The position numbers were made by a program, and so were the translations under genes. A DNA stretch of 64,000 nucleotides from a virus: IMG/VR virus record IMGVR_UViG_3300050119_000088, positions 47,972 to 111,971 of that record; one strand, written 5' to 3'. This document shows, piece after piece, positions 50,680 through 60,569 of the stretch. Under the pieces are notes generated by a model. It saw only the letters and a program-made list of their open reading frames with translations, was not told where the DNA came from and searched no databases. Positions within the stretch are counted from its first letter, which is position 1. Each line of letters opens with the position of its first letter.

Positions 50680-53229
50680 TTACATTACCTTCTTGTTTTG
50701 ATGAAGAACAACAGCTTTCGGAGGCGGAGCACCATACATAATTTGAGGTTGACCGTTCTGCCAGATTTCAAAACCCATCGTACTGATAGGTTGAATATTG
50801 ATATTGAAATCATCAATATTTACCCAACCTGTTGTACCATCACAATCCACATAGAATGTATAAATTCCATCATCAAATGGTGCAGGACACGTACCTTGTA
50901 ATAGTTCCCATGTACCAGCAGTGGCACTGCTTGTTGCAATCACAATATTGCTGTTTTGTCCCATAGGGACATTTTTAGCAAGAATCAACCGTGGCGGATT
51001 ACCATTATATGCTGCACCATCACCACTCACAGAACGTCGAATATATATAGAAGCAATAGCTACAGTACCATTTGCAACTGCTACGCGAAATGCACCACAA
51101 CAAAGTTTGTACGCTGCACTAATTGGTGTGATTCTTGACGATTGACTTGGAGTATGATAGATTGTACTATCTGTGTTAATACTACCATATTGGAACCAAG
51201 CTTTGAAGTTATTACCATTGTATACACTGAAACCAATGAAGCCAGGATCGATAAGACTTGATAATGGCGAAACTGGAACAGTTGAAAGCAATGAAACATT
51301 GTTTCCAACAATAGGTACAGTGGTCGTTCCATTAATATGAATATCGGCAACTGTATGACTATGATATTGACCAAAAACCATAGTATCAAGATCAATACCA
51401 AAACAACCACCACCGTATTGAAACCCCCACGGTGAAACTGTACCGATACCTGCATCAACGTTGAATCCGCGAATTAAGATATTACCATCTGTAGGAACAT
51501 CGATTGCAATAGCACCTGTTGTCATACTATAAAAGAAGCCTGAATCCAACACAAAAATAAAGTTCTGATTAGTGCTGCTATTCGCAATCCGGAATCCGTG
51601 GGTACAGCACCATGCTGTTGTGTTTGATACAATACCCGAGCCCATAACAAAGTTGTTGTAAAATATGAATCCTGGCCCACCACAAGAATGCATTGTGGTT
51701 AAGTTCCAGGTTCCAAAGTTGTATTGATTGGCAATACCAATACCACCAGATGATCCGCCAATCAAATAATTGGACGTCAATGTGCAACCGCAACCTGTTA
51801 CATTTAGCAAATATCCTGAACAAACCATCATAACATTGTGTTGTAATGTCGTCGTTCCAAGCGTTGTGTTTGCATAAATATTAACTGCATGCGAAGCCAT
51901 ATTGTAAACGACATTATACTGAAATGTAACATTTCCACTATTTGTATAGGAATTGTTACCAATATTGATAGAACCATTCCAATTATGAAATGAGCAATAT
52001 TCAATTACAACTGTTGTATTGCTCGATGTAGTATCATAGTTGGTGCCATTTGATCCGAAATAAGCCATCTCAACATAAAATAGATTCAATACTGTTGATT
52101 GTTTATTTCCCCAATAACAACCATACAATGTATTGACTGGAGTAATCACAATATTGCGTGATAGATTGATCCATTCAGCCACATATGCAGGCGGACCTGT
52201 TGAACATAAATGAGCATATGTAAAATTGGCACTCATTGTCAGTGAAGTACCACTGATTGTGCCAATCTGCCGCAACTCGCAATGTGATGGTGTTGTGTCT
52301 GTGGAAGCAACTACAACAAAATCACCAACTACAAGACCTGTTGAAACATCTATGTTAACTGAAGGTTGTGACGCTGCAACAGCAGATGTAATGAATCCTG
52401 ACACCGTTTTGGTTGCACCATACATTGTAATGGTAGAACCATCATACGCATTCAGGCCAAACTGATTGGCAGAAGTACAATTGAATGCAACTGTAGCAAC
52501 AGTTGTTGCCGGCATCGGAGATACAACAGTACCAATAGTGAGAAAACCATTGACCCAAATATTCAAATTACCACCAACATTTAAATAATATGCTGATGAT
52601 CCGAAATTGGACCAAGATAATGTGCCCTTGTCTGAAATATCAATTTGAGCACAGAATTGTGTGGTTGCTGTATTGTCCATAGTAACAGAAACATTATTAA
52701 ATGTTGCTGCACCTGTTCGCTCACAGAGAATAATGAGATTGTCTGTAGAAGCTGGTGCTCCTGTTGTCGTTGTTCTTAAAAATCTAAGAAAGTCAGTGTT
52801 CGATGTACCACAAATAAGGGTAAGACTAAGGCCGGCTGAAACTTTGATCTGGATTGTATAAGCCGTTGCAGTAACAAGAGTAACAGGACTAGCGAATTTA
52901 AAGAATATCCAATTGTACCCTGTCTGTCCTGGACCTAAGATTGTCAAATCTGATTTGTTGATTGTTACGAGCGTACCTGTAACTAAAGTGCCGCTTGCAG
53001 CAAGCTGAACATTAATGGTTCCTACAGTATCGGCAGCAGAATTAATTCTAAGACCAATACCATCTATTGTAATTGCACCTGGCGTAAATGCAACACTTGT
53101 AATAAATGTTGTTCCAACAACAGCAGTATTTGACGCCGTACCATTACTCAAAGAAGTTGTATCCGTCGTCGCCCATGTGGACGATGATTGAATACTTCCA
53201 CCAGGAGAAATTGATACCTTAACAGCCAT
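50680..53229 (-). CDS. Beta-helix fibre/virion protein B
   Basis: An 849-residue protein paralogous to the next gene upstream. Shared landmarks are SSTWATTDTTSL, VAFTPGAITIDGIGL, IFFKFASPVTLVTATAY and FLRFLRTTTTGAPAS. The centre (NVTFQYNVVYN, TTLQHNVMMV) has the short stacked beta pattern of right-handed parallel beta-helices. May cleave or bind surface polysaccharide. Confidence 0.65.
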   Translation of the reverse strand: MAVKVSISPGGSIQSSSTWATTDTTSLSNGTASNTAVVGTTFITSVAFTPGAITIDGIGLRINSAADTVGTINVQLAASGTLVTGTLVTINKSDLTILGPGQTGYNWIFFKFASPVTLVTATAYTIQIKVSAGLSLTLICGTSNTDFLRFLRTTTTGAPASTDNLIILCERTGAATFNNVSVTMDNTATTQFCAQIDISDKGTLSWSNFGSSAYYLNVGGNLNIWVNGFLTIGTVVSPMPATTVATVAFNCTSANQFGLNAYDGSTITMYGATKTVSGFITSAVAASQPSVNIDVSTGLVVGDFVVVASTDTTPSHCELRQIGTISGTSLTMSANFTYAHLCSTGPPAYVAEWINLSRNIVITPVNTLYGCYWGNKQSTVLNLFYVEMAYFGSNGTNYDTTSSNTTVVIEYCSFHNWNGSINIGNNSYTNSGNVTFQYNVVYNMASHAVNIYANTTLGTTTLQHNVMMVCSGYLLNVTGCGCTLTSNYLIGGSSGGIGIANQYNFGTWNLTTMHSCGGPGFIFYNNFVMGSGIVSNTTAWCCTHGFRIANSSTNQNFIFVLDSGFFYSMTTGAIAIDVPTDGNILIRGFNVDAGIGTVSPWGFQYGGGCFGIDLDTMVFGQYHSHTVADIHINGTTTVPIVGNNVSLLSTVPVSPLSSLIDPGFIGFSVYNGNNFKAWFQYGSINTDSTIYHTPSQSSRITPISAAYKLCCGAFRVAVANGTVAIASIYIRRSVSGDGAAYNGNPPRLILAKNVPMGQNSNIVIATSSATAGTWELLQGTCPAPFDDGIYTFYVDCDGTTGWVNIDDFNINIQPISTMGFEIWQNGQPQIMYGAPPPKAVVLHQNKKVM

Positions 53230-55805
53230 TACATTCCTTTACGTTGCCGCGTTGGTACATATTGTGGTAATGAAACATTTCCCAAGAGAGTAGTTGGTTG
53301 TGCTCCATTGAAATAATTCAGATTGGTTGTATCACGACTCGGATTTGATACACCAAAATCATCAACATTAGCCCAACCGGCCGTAGCACCACAATCAACA
53401 GCAAATACAAGAACACTGTTTTGTGGGATAGGCGTCATCGTATATGAAAGCTGTTCCCATGTTCCATTTGCTGCAACAGATACAGCAAGAATCGTTTCAT
53501 TTGCATAATTATTCGTAGGATCTTTGAGAATCACTAAACGCGGAGCAGTGCCAGCGTATGCAATTCCACCGGCGTCAGTAACAACACTTTTTCTAACCCA
53601 CACTGAAATTGTTGGTGTATCGCCGCTTAGGCAAGCAACCAAGAAAGAAAAGATTGTTGTTTGGTACTGAAGTTGATTCGGAGTCATACGCAAACTTTTA
53701 GTGCCTGCGTGTTTGATTACAGTATCCGTAGAATATGTTCCCGAATTTGTAACCGCTTTATGTACGCCATTTACTTGGCCAAATCGCATAAATGACAAGC
53801 CACCAAGCATATTTTGTGGATTGTGAATAAGATTGGTTGAACTAAAGATGCAGTTGTTGAAACTAATATTTGTTGTGTTAACTGAATTATAATAAATATC
53901 AGCACTTGTATGATTCAGAAAAGTGCAATTTTCAAAAGCGACGGAACGAAGAGCTTGATTTTGTAGAAAGATGCCAGATGCAGCTTGTCCGCTACCTGAT
54001 CCACCATTGATGATGCAATTTCGGATTATGAAAGGATAATTGATTCCGCCACTAAATTGTATTTGTCCTGTTTGATTGGCATATAGATTCCATGTGTCGA
54101 GAATCATATAGTTTGAATTATTAGCGAAATATGCTGAATAAATTGTGAGACCTGTTGTTCTCCACATAGTGACATTACTAAGCAGACCCATATTGTTTGA
54201 AATATATACGCCGTTTCCACCGCAACTATGTGCTGTCAGATTGCCAAATGTACCAGTAGCAGGAGCATTGCCTGTATTTTGTCCAAATTGAAAAGCATTG
54301 CTTTGGCAAGACGAAATAGTGCAATTCGTCATTGTGAAATCAAGAGTTTGAACAGCAATACCGTTTGCACCTGAACCTGTCAATATCATATAAACATAAT
54401 TGATCACTAAGCCAGCTGTTGTACTCTTTGATGACGTAAAGCCTTGTGAAACATTATAAATAACACAATGTTGGAAATTGATTCCTGTACAAGGATAACC
54501 ATCAAACTGTCCAAAGCCAAGTTGAATGCTGGAAGAGCTTCCAAAATCATGGAAACTGCAATTTGTAAAGTTTGAATGGGTTCCAGTTATACCGCCGTAT
54601 ACTTGCAAACCACCACCAGCATTGCTCCCAAAAATATTCCATTCGGTGTATGTATAATCACCCGTTGTGCCATAGTTAGTACGAAAATTACTCGATGATG
54701 TATTGCTTTTGAAGACAACATTTCGTGTAAGATTCAATACTTCGCAAATATATGGTGCTGTTCCTGTATGTGCTTTCGTCAAAGCAGCACAAGTGATTGT
54801 AAGACCAGAAATACCAGTTATGACTTTCGTTTCATAGTCAGACCAATTGACAGTGCTCGAAGATAAAACTACTGTATCACCAACAAGCCATCCTGTTGTA
54901 TCAGTGACAGAGAATGTTGTTGCAGTAGCAGCAACATCAGCACTAAGATAGGTAGCACCTGTCTTAATCGAACCATATGTTTGGACTGTTACCAAATCAT
55001 CAAGTAATATTTGATTGCCCGATCCAGTGCTTATGTCAAGCGTCACACTCGAAGTCGAAGGCATCGGAGCAACTGATGTTCCAAGAGTCATATTACTACG
55101 CAAATGGAACCAAATAGTACCATTTACTTTGAAATAATAGGCTGTTGAGGTTACAATGTAGGTTGAAAATGTGCAACCATCCATTATATCCAAAGAAGCA
55201 ACGGTATTTGTAGCCGAAGTCGTATCAATTGATACGGTAAATGTATTATTGACACCAACTCCAGTACGCTCACCTGTAATGATTAACGTATCACCAGATG
55301 TTGCGGGAGCTTGTGCTGTTGTGGTTCGTAAATATCGGCAAATATTTGTGCTTGAACCGCTTGCACAAACAAAACTCAAACTACCTGTTCCAGTTCCACC
55401 ACCAACTACTTGAACAGCATAAACTGTGCTTGCCAAAAGCGTAATTGGTACAGGAAACTTGAAGAATATCCAACCTATTTGAGAATTTGTTGTACTGTTA
55501 TTGTTTGGAAAATCACTGAAACCAAGACTAATAACTGTTCCAGTGACAATAGCAGAACCAGATACATTATACAAGCGTGCTGTTAATGTACCTGTTCCAC
55601 TAAATGCAATATTGGCATACAAACCGATTCCGTCAACAGTAATTGCACCCGGTGTAAAGGATGCTCCTTGTACGGAAGCCGTTCCAGAAAGAAAATTTAC
55701 ATTTCCTGTCTGGGATACTTGTGTCTGAAACGATGTCGTATCCGCAACGGACCATGTGGTCGAAGATGATACGGCACCATTAGCTTTTGCAAGGAGTACC
55801 GACAT
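53229..55805 (-). CDS. Beta-helix fibre/virion protein A
   Basis: An 858-residue paralog of the adjacent gene, with the same N-terminal (STTWSVADTTSF, GASFTPGAITVDGIGL) and C-terminal (VFAVDCGATAGWANVDDFG) frame but a diverged centre of beta-helix-like repeats (SFHDFGSSS, TMTNCTISSC, IIRNCIING). CGGAG precedes the ATG. A tandem duplication that has diverged, possibly giving two receptor specificities. Confidence 0.65.
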   Translation of the reverse strand: MSVLLAKANGAVSSSTTWSVADTTSFQTQVSQTGNVNFLSGTASVQGASFTPGAITVDGIGLYANIAFSGTGTLTARLYNVSGSAIVTGTVISLGFSDFPNNNSTTNSQIGWIFFKFPVPITLLASTVYAVQVVGGGTGTGSLSFVCASGSSTNICRYLRTTTAQAPATSGDTLIITGERTGVGVNNTFTVSIDTTSATNTVASLDIMDGCTFSTYIVTSTAYYFKVNGTIWFHLRSNMTLGTSVAPMPSTSSVTLDISTGSGNQILLDDLVTVQTYGSIKTGATYLSADVAATATTFSVTDTTGWLVGDTVVLSSSTVNWSDYETKVITGISGLTITCAALTKAHTGTAPYICEVLNLTRNVVFKSNTSSSNFRTNYGTTGDYTYTEWNIFGSNAGGGLQVYGGITGTHSNFTNCSFHDFGSSSSIQLGFGQFDGYPCTGINFQHCVIYNVSQGFTSSKSTTAGLVINYVYMILTGSGANGIAVQTLDFTMTNCTISSCQSNAFQFGQNTGNAPATGTFGNLTAHSCGGNGVYISNNMGLLSNVTMWRTTGLTIYSAYFANNSNYMILDTWNLYANQTGQIQFSGGINYPFIIRNCIINGGSGSGQAASGIFLQNQALRSVAFENCTFLNHTSADIYYNSVNTTNISFNNCIFSSTNLIHNPQNMLGGLSFMRFGQVNGVHKAVTNSGTYSTDTVIKHAGTKSLRMTPNQLQYQTTIFSFLVACLSGDTPTISVWVRKSVVTDAGGIAYAGTAPRLVILKDPTNNYANETILAVSVAANGTWEQLSYTMTPIPQNSVLVFAVDCGATAGWANVDDFGVSNPSRDTTNLNYFNGAQPTTLLGNVSLPQYVPTRQRKGM

Positions 55806-55826
55806 TCTTACTCCGGGGAGTCGATC

Positions 55827-56252
55827 ATGAAATCATTATCTGAAAAAGAGAAAGCTGTTCTTGCAATGGCAATTGATTGCGAAGGACATATTTCTTTGTC
55901 ACTACATGAAAAGACTAAAAGAAATAGTTTTACTTGTAGTGTTGTTGTTAGAATCATGAATACAAATATTGATTTACTACACCACATACAATCAATGACA
56001 AGAATAGGTGTCGTTGATCCACAAACAAAGATTCCAAAACGAAAATTACAATACATTTGGAGACTTCGTACACACGAAATGGAAGATTTTCTTGAAGCAA
56101 TTAAAAATGATCTTGTAATCAAAAGAGATCAATGTGTAATTGCTCTTGAATATCTGACACGTGATTGGCAAAATCCGTTATCAGAAGATGATCTTCAGTT
56201 TCGTCGTGTTGCATTTTCTGAGATGCAAGAACTCAATCAGAAAGGAGATTAA
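55827..56252 (+). CDS. LAGLIDADG homing endonuclease, paralog 5
   Basis: A 141-residue protein, VLAMAIDCEGHI with the motif at residues 12-20 and C-terminal LRRVAFSEMQELNQKG-like box. CGGGGAG precedes the ATG. It sits antisense between portal and fibre genes; its stop overlaps the portal stop. I found no duplicated flank here. Confidence 0.87.
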   Translation: MKSLSEKEKAVLAMAIDCEGHISLSLHEKTKRNSFTCSVVVRIMNTNIDLLHHIQSMTRIGVVDPQTKIPKRKLQYIWRLRTHEMEDFLEAIKNDLVIKRDQCVIALEYLTRDWQNPLSEDDLQFRRVAFSEMQELNQKGD

Positions 56253-58105
56253 GGTGCAGCCTTCCCACGCTGCTTGTTGGTTACGGTGTCGTCGGTCGTA
56301 GTATCCGTTGAAGTCTTTTTCTCAGTTGAACCAGACTTGTTGTCTGCTCCCAAGTCTGGTACGCCTCTAGCTTGGGCTGTGTCTCCGGCGGCTGCTCCGA
56401 ATCCTTTGCCCACGGCTTGTGATGTTGCGATTCGAGCCAAGCGGTCAGCGTGATCAACCTTGGCTTTCTCGACTTCGCCCGGAGGATAGCCTCTCGCAGC
56501 GGAGGCTGTTTCGAGAGAAACGAGTCCTTCTTCGATATCGGAAGCAATGACAACTGGATCACCCATCACGACAGGAGCGGCGTCGATTTCTTTAAGTACC
56601 GTGAGAAGCTTCGGCGTCGGAACTTTCCCACGGAGCATGATTGTGGCAATCTGTTTTGCCATTTCACGCTGGTACGTCAGCGAAGGCATATTCGGCATGA
56701 GTTCCTGGAAGTCTTTGGCTGATTGGTGACGATCTTTATCGCTTGTGAGAGCATAATTTTCAGGATAAGCCACTGTAGCATTGGCTTTTCCTTCATAAAG
56801 TGCCCAATATTCCGCGATTTTACGTTCACCATGCTCCAAAGCCATCCCAATATATGACAAACCGCTCTCCAAAGTGGGATCTGGCACATCAATACCACCG
56901 CCAGATGTCTTCGGTTGGAGATTTTCAATAGTCAAATTAATAAGCTGACGAATTTCAGCCTTCAATTGTTGCTGCTTCGCCATTGAAGCAGTCATCGGCT
57001 CGGATGACGGATGTATAAACGCAGGACGTTCAACACCTATGGGATATTGACGACCACCCGTCGCTCCGACCTTAACTTCACGAACTTTTTCCTGGTACGA
57101 TGTTTCAGTTGAGAAAACATTACCAAAAGCATCAGGCGGAGTCTGTGTAGACGTTGCGGAACGCTCACCTTTGAGGTAAGGACTCTCAGAACGATTGTCA
57201 AATTGCTCTGTGTAAAATGGAAAATTGGCTTTTAGTGCATAATTCATGTCACTTGAGGCCAAATTCAACAATGCAATTTGATAATCTGCAACATCTGTGA
57301 GCAAGGAATCACTAATTTCAAAGAGAACAAATGGAATTCGTTTGATCGGTAGGACGATTTCATAATCATCCGTCTGATCACCAGTGATTGGGTCAATCGC
57401 ATTTCCATCAGTATCATAAAACAAACAGTGTACAAGATCGTCATCACCAATGAAAACATGACGGTAACGTGTGATTGTGCCAATCGGAAGTCCAGTCTCA
57501 ATATCCAGCTCATAATCTTCGTCTTGAAGTACAATTGATGTAAATTCATTGCTCAAAGCTGTGTTATCATACGTCCAAGAGCGAATAGATTCAGTACGAT
57601 AGAGATAAATATAGGGCTTTTTGTCGCCTTTGTGAGCGATTGTGGGACCACTGAGCGGTGGCATATCGACATAGACGCCGACACGAGACATGCTCAATAA
57701 TTCCGGAATAATATAACGCCCAATGAAACTGTTCATTGAGCTGCCCAACATATCAACACCACCATCAAGACCCTTGACGGCTCGTTGATATGTTGGGTCG
57801 CCACCCTCTCGGGTGACATCTACCATTCGCTGAAAAATACTGTTGCGAATATCGTTCAGTGCTGCTTTTGCGAATGCAGGACAATAAGTAATCTCTTTGC
57901 GGAGCTTGAAATCAACGTCATCTTCGCGTTTGGAGAGCTTTTTCAAATAAACTGCAGTAAAAGCTTCTCCGCCGATGTAGGTTAGACGCCATTTCCGCCA
58001 GAAATATTCTTGTCCAGTGTAGTAAGGATGCTTGAATTCACTCAATTTGAGTGTCGTCGAGCTACTTCCTCCACTAATCGGAACAGCACCATTGACAAAG
58101 GACAT
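56249..58105 (-). CDS. Portal protein (DUF4055-type)
   Basis: A 618-residue portal protein forming the DNA-translocating dodecamer of the head vertex. MSFVNGAVPISGG at 58105 is chosen as start because AGGAAAG is upstream; an open frame further up belongs to another gene's region. YYTGQEYFWRKWRL, RNSIFQRMVDVTR, GRYIIPELLSMSRVGVYVDMP and LASSDMNYALKANFP are typical of the DUF4055 portal family. The last 60 residues are low complexity. Confidence 0.85.
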   Translation of the reverse strand: MSFVNGAVPISGGSSSTTLKLSEFKHPYYTGQEYFWRKWRLTYIGGEAFTAVYLKKLSKREDDVDFKLRKEITYCPAFAKAALNDIRNSIFQRMVDVTREGGDPTYQRAVKGLDGGVDMLGSSMNSFIGRYIIPELLSMSRVGVYVDMPPLSGPTIAHKGDKKPYIYLYRTESIRSWTYDNTALSNEFTSIVLQDEDYELDIETGLPIGTITRYRHVFIGDDDLVHCLFYDTDGNAIDPITGDQTDDYEIVLPIKRIPFVLFEISDSLLTDVADYQIALLNLASSDMNYALKANFPFYTEQFDNRSESPYLKGERSATSTQTPPDAFGNVFSTETSYQEKVREVKVGATGGRQYPIGVERPAFIHPSSEPMTASMAKQQQLKAEIRQLINLTIENLQPKTSGGGIDVPDPTLESGLSYIGMALEHGERKIAEYWALYEGKANATVAYPENYALTSDKDRHQSAKDFQELMPNMPSLTYQREMAKQIATIMLRGKVPTPKLLTVLKEIDAAPVVMGDPVVIASDIEEGLVSLETASAARGYPPGEVEKAKVDHADRLARIATSQAVGKGFGAAAGDTAQARGVPDLGADNKSGSTEKKTSTDTTTDDTVTNKQRGKAAP

Positions 58106-58115
58106 ATTTGCTTTC

Positions 58116-58307
58116 CTAATCAATACTGAGAACCACCCAAAGCCCATTTGTCTGACATTGGGCGGATTTGGGTTGATCAAAGAGTTTAAGCCATTCTTCG
58201 GCTGTCCACGTCTTGATCCTGGCTGGAAACCCGTTAACCAGCCATTTGGTTTCGTTGTCTTGCGGCTCCATCGCCGGTTTCTCTTCACCGTACACTAGAG
58301 ACAACAT
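58116..58307 (-). CDS. Small conserved head-gene-cluster protein
   Basis: A 63-residue protein, MLSLVYGEEKPAMEPQ then WLVNGFPARIKTWTAEEWLKLF. The Trp-rich core looks real and it fills the gap between terL and portal genes exactly. A second ATG at codon 13 is possible. Function unknown. Confidence 0.6.
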   Translation of the reverse strand: MLSLVYGEEKPAMEPQDNETKWLVNGFPARIKTWTAEEWLKLFDQPKSAQCQTNGLWVVLSID

Positions 58308-58351
58308 CGTCTCGTCCTGATTGTGCTAATCCGTGATCTCTGACGCGAATA

Positions 58352-60025
58352 TTACATAATATTGTTGGGCATATCCCGAGACTTACCAAGAGCTACTGCG
58401 AGCGGCATTGCGATTTCTGAATAATTACGTGCATGAGCATAGTGGTCATCGATTGCAGGAGCCTTCACATACCGCCCGATCGGGTTTCCTTCTTTGTCTT
58501 TTTCGTAAACACGCACAAGCGCTTTAAGATGGCCACGGTACTCAAGATCAATATCCAGAGGTAGAGAAATGGATCTTCGAGGCCCATGATATCTACCAAG
58601 AGACAGATCGAGCCAGCTTGTGCGATCAACATCGACCGCAGGCTCCGTATCATCTTTAAGCTTGATTTGTTTGCCTGTAACACCTTGTGCGTAAAAACAT
58701 AGGCGAACTTTACCCCAAAACCGACAAGCAAATTCATAAGCTTTGCGTCGCTCAGGATTTGCATCAATAACGCAGAAGTTGATGCCCCACTGTGTCATCA
58801 AGAGATCGAGTTCATCAAAATTACGCACCTTACCGAATTTGACTGTACGACAACGAGATAGGACACTAATATCTGCACCTGATACGTTACTTGGGAGGAA
58901 CCATTCATCAATGTGGTAGTGAAGCCATGTTCCGACATCAACACCCATTGTAGTTACATTTGGCGTGATAACATCACCATTCTTATGGCTACCACGACAT
59001 GCATCGAGATCGGCATCTGTAATCCGGGCACCTTCAACTGCATGTGGCAATCCGAGTTTCGAGTTATAGAATTCTTGCTCGGCTGCCTTGTCACTTAAAG
59101 ATTCAAGATACAACTTTGCGATTTCACCAGGTGATACTGTGCAACTATAGAGCTGATTAATGTACCAGCCTTCAGTATCTCGCCCGGTGTGGCCAGGTTG
59201 CCAAATTCCTTTGGCAAGAAAGTCAGTCTTAGCAGCATGTTCAAGAATATGCTGGCAATTCGGACAAATCAGATGCGACTGGTGTATCTGTTGATTGTTA
59301 GGATCATCGCCAACTATGACTAATGATTTCGGAAACGTGAGTTCAACATGGCGGCTGCAATGAGGACAAGGAAAGAAAAAATGATTTTGAGTAGAAGCGT
59401 TGAATTCTTTGTTAATGCCATAGTTTTCAATCGTTGCTGTGGAAATCATCCAAAGAGCTTTTTCGACTTGTCCTGAAGAACGTTCCTTGACTAGAGGAAT
59501 ATTCTCCTGTGTCATTTCATCTAGCTCATCTAGAATGATGAGTCCAACCGGAACGGACTTCAAACCAGAACGGGAGCGTGAACCGCGTATGAAGAGATTG
59601 TTTGTACCGGCTCTTTTGTGACCAATGTTTTTCACTTCGGAAAACATATTCGACAAATGCGGCGATAGTTCCAAGGCTGGATCGAATCGTGAAGCAGAGA
59701 AATCCGAAGCATCAGGCGTTTTTGCTGGAAGAATATAAAGACAGTCAACGCCCTTTTGATCAATATTGTAGAATGTAACATTCAAGACGGTTTCAGTGTA
59801 TCCCATCTGAGCAGACTTCTGGCCTACATTAACCTCGGCTTCAGAATCATGCATAGCACGAAGCCAAGGATGATGCTTAAAGGTCCAGGCACCCGGATAA
59901 GGTTTTCCCATGACTCGGCAAGCACAAGCCCAACGTGAGCATTTACTCAGGGATTTACGTTTAAGTCCCTCATTAATGCGTTGGGCCATCAAAATGGCTA
60001 AGTCATGCATAGATTGGCCAATCAA
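58352..60025 (-). CDS. terL: Terminase large subunit, gpA-type
   Basis: A 557-residue DNA packaging ATPase-nuclease of the lambda gpA family. The Walker A analogue is GQKSAQMGYTE near residue 65, as in gpA (KSARVGYSK type). Walker B is LIILDELDEM near 159. Two CPHC/CPNC pairs near 218-258 form a zinc ribbon. The nuclease domain begins GVDVGTWLHYH near 358. A TTG start at 60025 with GGAGAG 8 bp upstream is preferred to ATG at 60010, which has no ribosome binding site. Confidence 0.92.
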   Translation of the reverse strand: MIGQSMHDLAILMAQRINEGLKRKSLSKCSRWACACRVMGKPYPGAWTFKHHPWLRAMHDSEAEVNVGQKSAQMGYTETVLNVTFYNIDQKGVDCLYILPAKTPDASDFSASRFDPALELSPHLSNMFSEVKNIGHKRAGTNNLFIRGSRSRSGLKSVPVGLIILDELDEMTQENIPLVKERSSGQVEKALWMISTATIENYGINKEFNASTQNHFFFPCPHCSRHVELTFPKSLVIVGDDPNNQQIHQSHLICPNCQHILEHAAKTDFLAKGIWQPGHTGRDTEGWYINQLYSCTVSPGEIAKLYLESLSDKAAEQEFYNSKLGLPHAVEGARITDADLDACRGSHKNGDVITPNVTTMGVDVGTWLHYHIDEWFLPSNVSGADISVLSRCRTVKFGKVRNFDELDLLMTQWGINFCVIDANPERRKAYEFACRFWGKVRLCFYAQGVTGKQIKLKDDTEPAVDVDRTSWLDLSLGRYHGPRRSISLPLDIDLEYRGHLKALVRVYEKDKEGNPIGRYVKAPAIDDHYAHARNYSEIAMPLAVALGKSRDMPNNIM

Positions 60026-60032
60026 ATAAAGT

Positions 60033-60062
60033 GCTCTCCGCCCAACGCGTTGGGCGAAGAGC
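60033..60062 (-). promoter_or_regulatory. Hairpin covering the terL ribosome binding site
   Basis: A 30 nt near-perfect palindrome, 14 pairs (one G-U) around a 2 nt loop, centre CCCAACGCGTTGGG. Its 3' arm on the minus strand contains GGAGAGC, the predicted terL ribosome binding site. Confidence 0.6.
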
Positions 60063-60073
60063 CCAAGTACGGC

Positions 60074-60097
60074 GAACTTTGGGGTAATCCAAAGTTC
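60074..60097 (-). promoter_or_regulatory. Second hairpin upstream of terL
   Basis: GAACTTTGG and CCAAAGTTC form a perfect 9 bp stem with a 6 nt loop, directly after the stop of the preceding gene. No T run on the minus strand, so probably an mRNA processing or stability element. Confidence 0.45.
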
Positions 60098-60099
60098 GA

Positions 60100-60327
60100 T
60101 TATCGAATACTACCCTTGACCCGAGGCTGATCGATGGAAGGCGTAATGTTGTTGCCATACACATCGACATTGCTCACAGGAGGAATGTACAGCATCGGTT
60201 GGCTCATCGGCTGCTTTTTGAGATCATTTGTCTCTTTAGCAGTGTTGTTTGAGCCATTCGGCTGGATAACGGTGACGCCTTGGACGCCAATGTTTCCGCC
60301 TTCGAGCCCTTCACCATGTGAGTTCAT
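60100..60327 (-). CDS. Small disordered protein
   Basis: A 75-residue Gly/Asn/Pro-rich protein, MNSHGEGLEGGNIGVQG at the start. AAGG precedes the ATG. GC-rich. Probably disordered; function unknown. Lies between a LAGLIDADG insertion and terL. Confidence 0.5.
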   Translation of the reverse strand: MNSHGEGLEGGNIGVQGVTVIQPNGSNNTAKETNDLKKQPMSQPMLYIPPVSNVDVYGNNITPSIDQPRVKGSIR

Positions 60328-60352
60328 GTTACCTTGATTGCTCCGTTAAAGG

Positions 60353-60541
60353 TCAGCCGCCCTTGCCGGGTGCGGTGTTCGGGGTGGTGGACGACGAGTT
60401 GTTCGGATTTCCGTTGGCTGGAATGTTGGCCACACTGACCACACCCGGAACATAGCCACTGTTGGGCTGATCCGCCGTGCCGCCAGTCTTGGCAGGTTGA
60501 ACGACGTTCTGAGCAACACCTTCACCGATCTGTTGAGTCAT
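60353..60541 (-). CDS. Small disordered Asn/Pro/Ser-rich protein
   Basis: A 62-residue protein, MTQQIGEGVAQNVVQP at the start, ending NTAPGKGG. The start at 60541 is set by GGAGGAGAGA upstream. Composition resembles the next gene (60100-60327), so the pair may be related or act together. Confidence 0.5.
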   Translation of the reverse strand: MTQQIGEGVAQNVVQPAKTGGTADQPNSGYVPGVVSVANIPANGNPNNSSSTTPNTAPGKGG

Positions 60542-60569
60542 GATTCTCTCCTCCTCTAAGGGCCTTAAG

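Noticed and set aside
44232-55805. Glycosidase or endolysin domain among the fibre genes
   Set aside because: No catalytic motif for a muralytic or glycoside hydrolase enzyme could be recognised. The beta-helix centres alone do not prove enzymatic activity.
55806-56252. Target duplication around LAGLIDADG paralog 5, and likewise paralogs 1 and 6
   Set aside because: I compared the flanks and found no shared stretch longer than about 5 bp, so no duplication is claimed there.
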